From JAHJKV01 sp963678135 (GTDB lineage: Bacteria; Desulfobacterota; Desulfovibrionia; Desulfovibrionales; Desulfovibrionaceae), in the NCBI GenBank assembly GCA_963678135.1, contig OY782667.1:1612001-1676000 (forward strand): 64,000 nt of DNA. The letters run 5' to 3'. Shown in pieces: positions 42,951 through 51,041 of the stretch (its first letter is position 1; every line of letters begins with the position of its first letter). Position numbers and translations under genes: made by a program. The notes beneath the pieces were generated by a model. It made no database searches, was not told the origin of the DNA, and was given only the letters and a program-made list of their open reading frames with translations.

Positions 42951-43042
42951 GGAGAGGTGGCAGAGTCCGGTTTAATGCGGTGGTCTTGAAAACCATTGAG
43001 GGTTTGCGCCCTCCGGGGGTTCGAATCCCTCCCTCTCCGCCA
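42951..43042 (+). tRNA. tRNA-Ser(UGA)
   Basis: Acceptor stem GGAGAGG (42951-42957) pairs with CCTCTCC (43032-43038), discriminator G, encoded CCA (43040-43042). The anticodon loop CTTGAAA gives anticodon UGA. A long variable arm (GAGGGTTTGCGCCCTC) marks a class II serine tRNA, and the T arm carries GGTTCGAATCC. Reads UCA and, by wobble, other UCN codons. A perfect -10 box lies just upstream. Confidence 0.97.
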
Positions 43043-43191
43043 GATGGAAGTAAGGGCTTGCAGTAGCTTATGCTGTAAATCATGTTTCTTTTTCTATCTG
43101 ATTCCTATCGTCACCGCATTTTTATTGCTTTTTCTTCTTATTTTTTCGCCTTCTCAAGGCATCAATCCTCCTTATCTTATAGGATGGGAGT

Positions 43192-43389
43192 ATGAATAAA
43201 ACAGCTCGAAAATTTGTCCCTAAACCAGCTCCTGCTGAAAATTATGGCAAGCAAGTTGCTGAGCGTGTGCAATTTGAAAATGCTGAAAAAAAACTTAAAG
43301 AAACGGCAATTGAGGAAAAGCTACTTTTTTCCCTTGAGTGTATTGGTGCGAGCGAGTTTGGGAATGCAATGCTGTATCATATGCGGTGA
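43192..43389 (+). CDS. Small charged protein upstream of Fic
   Basis: A 65-residue frame with GATGGGAG before its ATG. The product is highly charged and helical (KLKETAIEEKLLFSLECIG) with no motif I recognise. It lies 60 bp before the fic start, and its stop overlaps the first of a set of TGCGGTGA repeats, so both genes may share control. A Fic-associated accessory or antitoxin role is possible but unproven. Confidence 0.5.
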   Translation: MNKTARKFVPKPAPAENYGKQVAERVQFENAEKKLKETAIEEKLLFSLECIGASEFGNAMLYHMR

Positions 43390-43447
43390 TTAATCTTGAC
43401 TTTGCGGTGAATACAGCCTGTAATCACCGCATATTTTGCGGTGATTA
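43382..43447. promoter_or_regulatory. Cluster of TGCGGTGATTA repeats upstream of fic
   Basis: Three direct copies of TGCGGTGA start at 43382, 43403 and 43437, and one inverted copy (TAATCACCGCA, 43421-43431) pairs with the last as a 10-bp palindrome (AATCACCGCA-TATTT-TGCGGTGATT). A fifth inverted copy, TCACCGCA, is at 43111. The spacing suggests a regulator-binding array over the fic start. Confidence 0.5.
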
Positions 43448-43449
43448 TT

Positions 43450-44559
43450 ATGTGGATTCATGAACATCAAGACTGGCCAAATTTTACATGGGATGCAGAA
43501 CCCCTTGCATCCAAGCTGGCTGATATACACCATCGTCAAGGTCGTTTGCTAGGGCGCATGGAGGGGCTTGGTTTTGAGCTTCAGCGGGAGGCAACTCTCG
43601 GCACGCTGACCAATGATGTTGTTAAATCATCAGCCATTGAAGGAAAAAACCTGAACCCAGAAGAAGTGCGCTCATCCATTGTTCGTAGGCTTGGAATTGA
43701 TATTGCTGGGCTTATTCCTGCAAGCCGGGATGTTGAAGGTATCGTGGAAATGATGCTAGATGCCACGCAACAATTTTCCAAGCCTTTGACAAAAGACCGA
43801 TTGTTTGACTGGCATGCTGCTTTGTTTCCAACAGGGCGCAGTGGTATGCACACAATCACCGTTGGCGATTGGCGCACTATTGAAGCTGACCCCATGCAGG
43901 TTATTTCCGGTTCTATCGGCAAAGAAAAGATTCATTTTGAGGCTCCTGCTGCGGAGCGCCTTGAAAAAGAAATGGAAAGGTTTCTTGCATGGCTGGCGGA
44001 TAAAGATGATACCGATCCTGTGATTAGAGCTGGCATCGCCCATTTATGGTTTGTAACGATCCATCCGTTTGAAGATGGAAACGGTCGTATCGCCAGAGCT
44101 ATTGGTGACATGGTGCTCACTCGTGCCGATGGCATACCAAATCGTTTTTATAGTCTGTCATCTCAAATCGAAGTTGAACGCAAGCAGTATTATAAACAGC
44201 TGGAAGCGCAGCAACGTGCAAGGCTTGATATAACAAATTGGCTGTCCTGGTTCTTGGATTGCCTAGGCCACGCTATCAGCAACGCAGAAATCACGCTTGG
44301 TCATGTACTGTTCAAAGCGCAGCTCTGGGATATGATCAATCAAAAGCCTGTCAATGAGCGTCAGCGATTGATTATCAACCGTATGCTTGAGGATAATTTT
44401 AAAGGCTTTATGAATACCTCTAAATACGCTAAGCTGGCTAAATGTTCGAATGATACGGCCTTGCGTGATATTCAGAACTTGAAGGGTCGAGGCATCTTTA
44501 TTCAGAACCCCAGTGGTGGACGTAGCACCAGCTATAGGCTGCCAGACCGCGAAGAATAA
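43450..44559 (+). CDS. Fic-domain protein (AMP transferase), class II
   Basis: Adds AMP or another nucleotide to target proteins. The 369-residue protein begins MWIHEHQDWPNFTWD (ATG 43450; GTG 43441 is in frame but unlike the family). An inhibitory motif SSAIEG (S60..E64-G65) lies in the N-terminal part, placing it in class II. The core HPFEDGNGRIAR (205-216) has the catalytic His and the nucleotide-binding Gly-Asn-Gly-Arg. A C-terminal winged helix-like region (about 300-365, KYAKLAKCSNDTALRDIQNLKGRGIF) follows. Base composition is richer in GC than its neighbours, suggesting transfer from another genome. Confidence 0.93.
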   Translation: MWIHEHQDWPNFTWDAEPLASKLADIHHRQGRLLGRMEGLGFELQREATLGTLTNDVVKSSAIEGKNLNPEEVRSSIVRRLGIDIAGLIPASRDVEGIVEMMLDATQQFSKPLTKDRLFDWHAALFPTGRSGMHTITVGDWRTIEADPMQVISGSIGKEKIHFEAPAAERLEKEMERFLAWLADKDDTDPVIRAGIAHLWFVTIHPFEDGNGRIARAIGDMVLTRADGIPNRFYSLSSQIEVERKQYYKQLEAQQRARLDITNWLSWFLDCLGHAISNAEITLGHVLFKAQLWDMINQKPVNERQRLIINRMLEDNFKGFMNTSKYAKLAKCSNDTALRDIQNLKGRGIFIQNPSGGRSTSYRLPDREE

Positions 44560-44625
44560 TCTGTTTTCAATACAGACAAAACGAGATTCAACCCCAAAGC
44601 AAAAAAATATTCCTACAAAAAATAA

Positions 44626-45332
44626 GGGGCTGACACCTAATATTTTTCTTTGAGGGTATTTTTAAGGTCTTTTAGAAGTTGTTTTGGAGTTCCCTCATTA
44701 AATCTCCATTCACATTCTTTTAGGAATAGTTCAAAGTTTTGCTTCGGTATTCCATTGTATTTTCGCATGTGTCTTTTTGCCTGATTCCAAAAATTTTCAA
44801 TACCGCTAATATGAGTATGGCTACTTACAAATTCTTTACTGTGATTGATTCTAAAATGGAAAAATTCTGAAACGTCCAAAGCATTGTAAGCTGTATGCCC
44901 ATCTGTGTAAACAACGCTGTCAGGCTTTATTTTCTGGCGTATTACGGGCAATAGTGTTTTTTGTTTTGTATCTGAAACGGGCAAAGTATAAACCTTTCCT
45001 CCTCTTTTAAGAAGCCCAAAAACAATAGTTTTGCCAGCAGCTCCTCTGCCTCTTTTTCCTTTGCGGACTCCCCCAAAATAGCTTTCATCAACTTCTATTT
45101 CTCCACAAAATTGAGCTGAACGTTCTTGTTGTTTGCAGGCAATCACACTACGTAATTTATGGAAGAAACGGATAGCAGAATTGCGATGAACTTCTACCAA
45201 GTCCGCTGCTGTTCTCGCTGGTGTACCTGCAACAAAGTATTCAATAAGCCTTAGTTGCTTGTAACGGCTTAATTTACAGTGCCTTACATACATTATTGAC
45301 CCCTAACTTATTTAAAGTCAGGTGTCAGCCCC
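44626..45332. mobile_element. IS1595-type insertion sequence, apparently intact
   Basis: The 13-bp inverted repeats GGGGCTGACACCT (44626-44638) and AGGTGTCAGCCCC (45320-45332) flank a single full-length transposase; total 707 bp. The flanking 8-mers AAAAATAA and AAATTTTA do not match, so no target duplication is visible. It ends 5 bp from the stop codon of the antitoxin gene. Confidence 0.88.
44637..45293 (-). CDS. IS1595-family transposase
   Basis: A 218-residue DDE/DDN-type transposase of the ISXO2-like group. The catalytic motifs are GEIEVDESYFGG (about 64-75), VVYTDGHTAYN (about 126-136) and HISGIENFWNQAKRHMRKYNG (about 160-180). The N-terminal zinc ribbon of longer members is absent; the frame starts with MYVRHCKLSRYKQLRLIEYF. 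It is complete and could be active. It fills almost all of the element. Confidence 0.92.
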   Translation of the reverse strand: MYVRHCKLSRYKQLRLIEYFVAGTPARTAADLVEVHRNSAIRFFHKLRSVIACKQQERSAQFCGEIEVDESYFGGVRKGKRGRGAAGKTIVFGLLKRGGKVYTLPVSDTKQKTLLPVIRQKIKPDSVVYTDGHTAYNALDVSEFFHFRINHSKEFVSSHTHISGIENFWNQAKRHMRKYNGIPKQNFELFLKECEWRFNEGTPKQLLKDLKNTLKEKY

Positions 45333-45337
45333 AAATT

Positions 45338-45622
45338 TTATTTGCACTTTGGGGCATCCCTTAGAACCGAAGAGGCAGGATCAGTACCCCATGTATCCAG
45401 CCAAGCAAAAACCTCATCCCCAGCAATACAGCGTCCAGCTGCAATGCTTTCAAGGGCTTGCAGCGTTTCTTCATGCCTTGTTTGCTGTTTTTTGTCTTTA
45501 TCTACATAGTCAGTCATAAAACTGCGTAAGAGCTGGCTGACATTTTGTCCATGTTTTTTAGCTGTAAATTCAAATTGCTTTTTAAGCTTGGAATCAACCC
45601 TCGCCCGTATGGTCTCTTGCAT
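45338..45622 (-). CDS. Orphan ribbon-helix-helix antitoxin
   Basis: A 94-residue protein with an N-terminal ribbon-helix-helix (IRARVDSKLKKQFEFTAKKHGQNVSQLLRSFM, about 4-36) as in RelB/DinJ and ParD-like antitoxins, and a C-terminal stretch DEVFAWLDTWGTD typical of antitoxin tails. AAAGGAGG precedes the ATG and a palindrome overlaps its promoter. No toxin gene is next to it: the IS1595-type element begins 5 bp past its stop, and the upstream gene is the large ATPase. The toxin was probably displaced or lost. Confidence 0.75.
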   Translation of the reverse strand: MQETIRARVDSKLKKQFEFTAKKHGQNVSQLLRSFMTDYVDKDKKQQTRHEETLQALESIAAGRCIAGDEVFAWLDTWGTDPASSVLRDAPKCK

Positions 45623-45634
45623 AACGAGCCTCCT

Positions 45635-45671
45635 TTGTAGCTACAGTAAGCTACAAGGCTGGGGCTGTAAA
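45635..45671 (-). promoter_or_regulatory. Promoter and operator of the antitoxin gene
   Basis: TTGTAGCT-ACAGTA-AGCTACAA (45635-45656) is an 8-bp inverted repeat that also holds the palindrome TGTAGCTACA. On the minus strand TTTACA (45666-45671) and TACTGT (45643-45648) are spaced 17 bp, with the palindrome overlying the -10 box, as expected for autorepression by an RHH antitoxin. Confidence 0.6.
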
Positions 45672-45688
45672 GGGGAGGCTGTTGCCTT

Positions 45689-47749
45689 TTAATTTTCAGG
45701 AATCATTGAGAAGTATTTCTTTCTAAATTTTTCTAATACTTCTGTATCTGACTCCAAAAGTCCGAATATACGTTCCTTATAGCGTCCGACAATTTTGTCG
45801 CCAAGCATACCGACAAGACCTTTATTATTATATTTTTTCACTCCACGATTAAAATCTTTATCTTGTACTATTTGATCAAATAGCAATGTACGTTTTTTAA
45901 TTATATTTTCTATATCTATTATAACTTTTTCTTTTAATTGATTTTGCAAATCTTCTTTCGTTTTTGGTTTTTCCATAAAACTACTTTTCAACATATTATT
46001 AACATATTGAATTGCATATTCTAAGGCTTGAGCTTCTTTATCTACTTCTAATTTTTCGAAAAATCCTTTCTTTGCATCTTCTAGCGCATTATCCTCAGCA
46101 CAAAACCGTTTTGTGCTTGCCAAAAGTAAATCTTCATCACACAGTAAATTCTCAACTTCCTGTACATCAAGGCAAAAGATTAAATCAGATTCCCATTTAG
46201 ACTTTGCTTTATCAAAATGGAAATCTCCATCAATAATCCCGACAGCTGTATTGTCAAATATTACATGGGATTTGTTAAACGCACGAGTATAATTTATAAC
46301 ATCAAGATGCCCCCCAACAGGTTGGATTGTATATTGAGGAAATAGTAAGCTATATAGTTTATAATCTAAACTGGACTTTTCGCCTTCACAAAAAAGAATT
46401 TTTTTCCTGCTGCCTAATATTTCCATTAGCAAAGATTCTGGAAGGTTTTCATCTTGTGGGAGCGGAACAATGTCCCAATTTGCAGGGGGAGTAAAACTTT
46501 TGCTCCAAAGTTTGTCTGCTTTGCTTCTTGAAGAGGCAAAATTAAGGTCATGCGTTAAGTATATAAATTTACAATCCTCACGCAATAATTCAAGTTTATC
46601 CCAAAGCTTTGAAACTACTCCCACATGAAGATGACCTTCAGGCTCATCAATTATGATAAAAGAGTCTTCAGGGGCTAGGAGAATATGTGCAACATAATAA
46701 AATACTGCTTTTTCTCCGTCACTTAATGCAATAAAATCATAAGGACGAATATTTTCATCATGGGAGAAAATAGTTATATTTGGCGTTTTATATTCCATAT
46801 GCCGATGAGTTATGATTTCTCCCCAAAATTGCATTACTTCCTCTAATTTTGAAGTCTTACGTTTTGTCGCTAGATTTTCATTGCAAGACTGATAGAACTC
46901 GTCTGCGAGATGATGATGTTCTTCTAACAATGCCAATACCAGATTTCCCAAATCCTTAACATACGTTAGCCGCTCAGTGGCTCTTTGAGATATGTAGGCT
47001 CGGATGCTGTCTCTTGTAGATTCTTTGCCTAGTTTCTCCTCTGCCTGAAATTGATGTAGAAGAAATAGATTTTCATTCCCTGTAGGTATGTTTTTGACTG
47101 TGTTATATATAAATATTTTTTGAGCTGAAATTACGGCAATATTATTTACTGATAATGTTTTTTTGATAGTTCTCGAAAATGAACTTTTTCCTGAACCATT
47201 AGCCCCAATGATAACCACGCTATGGGCTGAGCCACTAAAAGATTTAAATAGTTCTAACTGCTCAAGCTTTGAATTAAAAGAGGGAGAAAAATTAAAAGAG
47301 TTGTTTAATAGGGGATAAAAATTATTTACTGTACGTTGTTTTTCTGCTGGGTCGGCAGAATCCTCAAAAATACAGTTTAAGGATGGTGTACTTTTAAGCC
47401 AATCATAAAAAGTATCAGCTTTAGGAAAAGATACCGCTGAGTCAATAAGCTTTAAGTATTGGAACGAGAATTCCTGCGTCTTCTGTCCGCTGTCCAACTG
47501 CTTGCGAAGCGCAGTAAGTTTGCCAATAAATTTAGGACAATTCTCTATATTTTTAGCTATATGTGATATTTTTTTTCTTATAGATTCTTCATTTTCATTT
47601 TTGTAAACATCAATAATTGCGTTGATCAATATATCCTGATCAAATGAGAATATTGCTTCTAAAATGCTATATCGTTGAAGCATATCTACAACTTCATCAA
47701 TTTTTGAAATTATTTGTCCAACAAGTTGAGTTCTTTTCTCTTCATCCAT
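45689..47749 (-). CDS. Fused AAA-ATPase/DUF4435 protein (PARIS AriA-AriB-like)
   Basis: 686 residues. A C-terminal TOPRIM-like effector is fused to an SMC/RecF-type ATPase. ATPase motifs: Walker A GANGSGKS (182-189), signature LSDGEK (342-347), Walker B FIIIDEPEGH (364-373), H-loop LTHD (398-401), with a helical insert (about 240-310). Effector motifs: FCEGEKS (453-459) and GIIDGDF (504-510), then EVENLLCDEDLL. This matches AAA_15 plus DUF4435 of the anti-phage PARIS system (AriA sensor ATPase, AriB nuclease), for which single-chain versions exist. ATG 47749 has AGGAG 9 bases upstream; the TTG at 47758 is less likely. Low GC supports horizontal origin. An OLD-like nuclease is the alternative. 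Confidence 0.8.
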   Translation of the reverse strand: MDEEKRTQLVGQIISKIDEVVDMLQRYSILEAIFSFDQDILINAIIDVYKNENEESIRKKISHIAKNIENCPKFIGKLTALRKQLDSGQKTQEFSFQYLKLIDSAVSFPKADTFYDWLKSTPSLNCIFEDSADPAEKQRTVNNFYPLLNNSFNFSPSFNSKLEQLELFKSFSGSAHSVVIIGANGSGKSSFSRTIKKTLSVNNIAVISAQKIFIYNTVKNIPTGNENLFLLHQFQAEEKLGKESTRDSIRAYISQRATERLTYVKDLGNLVLALLEEHHHLADEFYQSCNENLATKRKTSKLEEVMQFWGEIITHRHMEYKTPNITIFSHDENIRPYDFIALSDGEKAVFYYVAHILLAPEDSFIIIDEPEGHLHVGVVSKLWDKLELLREDCKFIYLTHDLNFASSRSKADKLWSKSFTPPANWDIVPLPQDENLPESLLMEILGSRKKILFCEGEKSSLDYKLYSLLFPQYTIQPVGGHLDVINYTRAFNKSHVIFDNTAVGIIDGDFHFDKAKSKWESDLIFCLDVQEVENLLCDEDLLLASTKRFCAEDNALEDAKKGFFEKLEVDKEAQALEYAIQYVNNMLKSSFMEKPKTKEDLQNQLKEKVIIDIENIIKKRTLLFDQIVQDKDFNRGVKKYNNKGLVGMLGDKIVGRYKERIFGLLESDTEVLEKFRKKYFSMIPEN

Positions 47750-47844
47750 ACGGGGCAACTCCTGTTATTGAGGCATAAGTTAAATGAGTATTGTATTTAT
47801 AAATTTTCTAGCTCTAAGAGATAGACTGGTATTGTCTATTTTTA

Positions 47845-48405
47845 TTATTTTTTCTCTTGCGTTCCCAGATAAATATCAAGCAGCCCCTCAGGGGGGCGGA
47901 CAGTGATACGTTTTTTTGCGGTGTCTATGTTTAGGATTACTTCATCAATGGCAGGTAGCATTATTTCGCCTTTGGGGTGCTTAATAATCCAAACTTCTGT
48001 TGCAGAGGTTTCAATAAAATTTGTAAAAATGCCAAGCTCTGTTCCGTCTTCAAGGCAAACCTCAAAGCCAAGAATATCATGTAAATAATTTTGTCCCTGC
48101 TCTGCTTCAGGTAAATCTTCACGCAGTACGGCTATTTTATAGCCCCGCAGCTCTTCGGCACGGTTTCTGTCTGGCACTTCTTTTAGGGTAATAAGTACCC
48201 GTCCTTTGTGCATCCGCATGGTAAGGACGGCAAAAGAAAGAGGCTGGCCTTTGGGAGGGAGTAGAAAAACAGCAGGTGTTTCCAATAATAAAGAAGGGGA
48301 GTCCGCGTGGATAAGCGCGCAAAGCTCCCCTTTGATTCCATGTGGTTTGATTATAGACCCCATGACCACAAAATCATGGTCTGAGGTATTAGCTGATGCA
48401 GCCAT
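47845..48405 (-). CDS. rimM: Ribosome maturation factor RimM
   Basis: 16S rRNA processing protein that binds S19. The 186-residue protein has the RimM N barrel (IIKPHGIKGELCALIHADSPSLL, about 18-40) and the PRC-barrel C domain (ILPLLPAIDEVILNIDTAKKRITVRPPEGLLDIY region, about 145-180). In many bacteria trmD and rplS follow; here the defence-like gene does, 95 bp downstream, so the usual order is broken. The KH protein gene lies 17 bp upstream. Confidence 0.95.
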   Translation of the reverse strand: MAASANTSDHDFVVMGSIIKPHGIKGELCALIHADSPSLLLETPAVFLLPPKGQPLSFAVLTMRMHKGRVLITLKEVPDRNRAEELRGYKIAVLREDLPEAEQGQNYLHDILGFEVCLEDGTELGIFTNFIETSATEVWIIKHPKGEIMLPAIDEVILNIDTAKKRITVRPPEGLLDIYLGTQEKK

Positions 48406-48422
48406 AAACGCTGCCTGTAGGC

Positions 48423-48656
48423 TTATTCTAAAATTTCCAAAACAGCGTGTTTGCGAGATTTGGTAGATACCGCACCCAGCAAAGTACGCATGGCGTGAGC
48501 CGTGCGCCCCTGTTTGCCTATAACTTTACCTAGGTCGTCTTTAGCGACTTTCAATTCTATAACTGAAGTCTGCTCACCTTCGACCTCAAATACTTCGACA
48601 GCATCAGGGTCATCAACGAGTTGCCGTGCAATGTACTGAATTAAATCCTTGAGCAT
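48423..48656 (-). CDS. khpA: KH-domain RNA-binding protein (KhpA/YlqC family)
   Basis: A 77-residue single KH domain with the GxxG loop in VIGKQGRTAHAMRTLLGA (GKQG, about 47-50). Such proteins bind RNA, often with KhpB, and are commonly encoded between rpsP and rimM as here. GGAGG lies 9 bases upstream of ATG 48656. Confidence 0.93.
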   Translation of the reverse strand: MLKDLIQYIARQLVDDPDAVEVFEVEGEQTSVIELKVAKDDLGKVIGKQGRTAHAMRTLLGAVSTKSRKHAVLEILE

Positions 48657-48747
48657 ACCCTACTACCTCCGCTAGAGAAATCGTGGCATCGTAGCGCAAA
48701 AGCATCAACACTCCGCAAGGAATCGAACCATAGCTACAAGCAAATAT

Positions 48748-48984
48748 TTATTTTGCCTGCGAAAGCAAGGAACGAACCGTATCTGAGGGCTTTGCACCAC
48801 GCTCAGTCCATTTTTGTACGAGTTCCTGATCAATTTTAATATCCGGTGGGTTGGTCATGGGATTATAATATCCCAAATACTCCAGTGGACGACCATCGCG
48901 ACGAGTCGCACTATCTGTTGCCACCACACGATAAAAAGGACGTTTTTTGCAGCCCATCCGAGTTAATCTAATTTTCAAAGCCAT
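48748..48984 (-). CDS. rpsP: 30S ribosomal protein S16
   Basis: A 78-residue protein starting MALKIRLTRMGCKKRPFYRVVATDS, the S16 signature, and ending in the basic AKPSDTVRSLLSQAK. GGGGG precedes ATG 48984. It lies 76 bp after ffh and 91 bp before khpA in one operon. Confidence 0.97.
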   Translation of the reverse strand: MALKIRLTRMGCKKRPFYRVVATDSATRRDGRPLEYLGYYNPMTNPPDIKIDQELVQKWTERGAKPSDTVRSLLSQAK

Positions 48985-49060
48985 TGTGTTCTACCCCCAA
49001 GTATTTCATACTTTAATGTTGTTAATCCAAAAAAGCAAGCAAGCAGTCAAAATATTCGTA

Positions 49061-50536
49061 TCAACGCTTTTTACGCTGCTTTTGTTTTTGTTTTTTAGCC
49101 AATTTCTTCTTTTTCCTCGCCGCTTGAGTTCTTTTCGACGATTTACTTCCTAAAGCAGGGTGAGCCGTGCCGGCCAAACTCTCCATGCCCAATCCTTCCA
49201 TACCGGGCATATTTCCCGGTAATGGAGGTAGGCCTTTTTTACCGCTCATCATTTTACTCATCATTTTGCTCATTTTATTAAAATTACCGAGCAAAGTATT
49301 CACATCAACAAGCTGTACTCCTGAGCCACGAGCAATGCGCTGCTTGCGACTTTGAGTGATAAGTTTTGGGCTACGGCGTTCTGCTACAGTCATGGAATTA
49401 ATGATAGCCTCGGTTCTTGCCATTTCCTTTTCAGGCATTTGTACATCACCAAGCTGTTTCATCATGCCACTCATTCCAGGGATCATTTTAAGCAAGCCTT
49501 CCATAGACCCCATTTTTTTAAGCCGACGCATATTCGTGCGAAAGTCTTCCAGATCAAACTGGGCTTTCTGCATTTTTTTAGCCATGCGTTCGGCTTCTTC
49601 CTCATCAAACTCCTCTTGGGCTTTTTCAATAAGCGTTAAAATATCGCCCATACCCAAAATTCTGGAAGCCACACGATCCGGATAGAAAAGTTCAAGGTCA
49701 GAAAGTTTTTCACCTACACCCACAAACTTAACTGATTTGCCTGTAACTTTTTTAATAGAAAGAGCAGCTCCGCCTCGCGCATCGCCATCCATCTTAGTTA
49801 AAACCACACCGGAAACGTTGAGCCTTTCATTAAAGCTCTCAGCAACAGTTACCGCATCCTGACCAGTCATCGCATCAGCAACAAAAAGAATTTCTTGCGG
49901 AGAGCACTTTTCTTGTATGGCCGAAAGCTCTTCCATCAAAGGCTCGTCTATATGCAAACGGCCAGCTGTATCAAAAAGAACAGCATCATAGCCAGCTTGC
50001 GCTGCCTTTTCTAAAGCATCGTGGCAAATATCTACTGGTTTCATGTCAGGAGTCGAAGGATACACCGGAACATTGATTTGGCCGGCCAGAGTCGTTAATT
50101 GCTCAATGGCTGCCGGACGATAGACATCTGCCGGAACCAAATAAGGCCTAAAGCCCTCTTTACGCAAATACACAGCTAGTTTACCTGAACTGGTCGTTTT
50201 CCCTGAGCCCTGCAAGCCAACCATCATTATTTTAAGAGGCCGGTCAGCTTGCAAATCAAAACCTTGGACTTCACCGCCCAAAAGTTCAACCAACTCTTCA
50301 TTGACCACTTTAATCAGTTGCTGCCCCGGGTTGAGTCCTTTTAAGACATCCTCACCAAGAGCGCGGGTCTTAACTTGCTCAACAAAATCCTTAACAACCT
50401 TAAAGTTGACATCAGCTTCCAATAAAGCAAGTCGCACTTCACGCAAGCCGTCCTGAATATTTTTTTCAGAAAGGCGTGCCTTACCTGTAATGCTCTTAAA
50501 AGCTCCTGAGAGCCTATTTTGCAAGGACTCGAACAA
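49061..50536 (-). CDS. ffh: Signal recognition particle protein Ffh
   Basis: GTPase that targets nascent membrane and exported proteins. The 491-residue protein has the N helices, G domain with GLQGSGKTTSSGKLA (about 107-121), DTAGRLHIDEPLM, TKMDGDARGGAAL (about 247-259) and the M domain (about 325-430) with the methionine-rich groove (MIPGMSGMMKQLG) that holds 4.5S RNA. The tail (about 430-491) is very basic (AARKKKKLAKKQKQKQRKKR). Start is TTG 50536, with AAGGAG 6 bases upstream. First gene of ffh-rpsP-khpA-rimM. Confidence 0.97.
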   Translation of the reverse strand: MFESLQNRLSGAFKSITGKARLSEKNIQDGLREVRLALLEADVNFKVVKDFVEQVKTRALGEDVLKGLNPGQQLIKVVNEELVELLGGEVQGFDLQADRPLKIMMVGLQGSGKTTSSGKLAVYLRKEGFRPYLVPADVYRPAAIEQLTTLAGQINVPVYPSTPDMKPVDICHDALEKAAQAGYDAVLFDTAGRLHIDEPLMEELSAIQEKCSPQEILFVADAMTGQDAVTVAESFNERLNVSGVVLTKMDGDARGGAALSIKKVTGKSVKFVGVGEKLSDLELFYPDRVASRILGMGDILTLIEKAQEEFDEEEAERMAKKMQKAQFDLEDFRTNMRRLKKMGSMEGLLKMIPGMSGMMKQLGDVQMPEKEMARTEAIINSMTVAERRSPKLITQSRKQRIARGSGVQLVDVNTLLGNFNKMSKMMSKMMSGKKGLPPLPGNMPGMEGLGMESLAGTAHPALGSKSSKRTQAARKKKKLAKKQKQKQRKKR

Positions 50537-50714
50537 AAATTACTCCTTGTGCAACTTGCCCAGTTGCAAATATTATTGCCTATCAAAATGGAGTGGACAA
50601 AGGGATTGTGTGTTAAAAGAGAACACCAAGCAAGTCAAGTTTTGACTTTCAAAGAAATGAGCCGTCTATGCTATATATAATATTTGGGCAGACACCTTTT
50701 GAACTATCCTGCCC

Positions 50715-50950
50715 CCCTTCTTGTCATCCTGCGCGTAAGTCGCAGGATCCAGTTCTTTTTTCTTGTCTTCTTCTTGTGCTTTGCTTTTTTTTTGCATTTT
50801 CTCCTACAGTGTTAAGCCCTCATAGCTCGCCTCTGCTGGATTCTGCGACTTCGCGCAGAATGACGAAGAGGGTGGTATGTTGAATAACAAAGAAGAATGG
50901 TTGAATAACAGAAAAGTGAATATGCGTTCGCACTATAAATCTGCGGAGGC
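50715..50950. repeat. Dispersed repeat element, inverted copy
   Basis: ATCCTGCG/CGCAGGAT (50726-50748) and ATTCTGCG/CGCAGAAT (50840-50861) are two palindromes about 115 bp apart. The sequence between them, read on the minus strand, has GCTATGAGGGCTT and a purine run in the same order as in 18980-19122. A degenerate flank motif (GCGTTCGCACTATAAAT) follows near 50922. It fills most of the 505-bp gap between ffh and cheV. The 71-codon plus-strand frame over it is not a gene. Confidence 0.85.
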
Positions 50951-51041
50951 TTCTTGACAAATCCTATGGAGCAGAGGATATTTATACAATACAGCGTAAA
51001 ATACTTAAAAAAAACATCTTTGCAGCCGAGAGTAATACTAC

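Noticed and set aside
43018..43042. tRNA-Ser 3' end as an integration site with a matching direct repeat
   Set aside because: No second copy of the 3' end was seen up to rimM and no integrase gene is present.
45689..47749. Phage or prophage origin of the ATPase gene
   Set aside because: No structural, integrase or lysis genes are nearby; its domain make-up is that of a defence protein.
50668..50883. 71-codon plus-strand frame reading SCHPARKSQDPV
   Set aside because: Lies entirely within the dispersed repeat element; the same peptide arises wherever the palindrome is translated.
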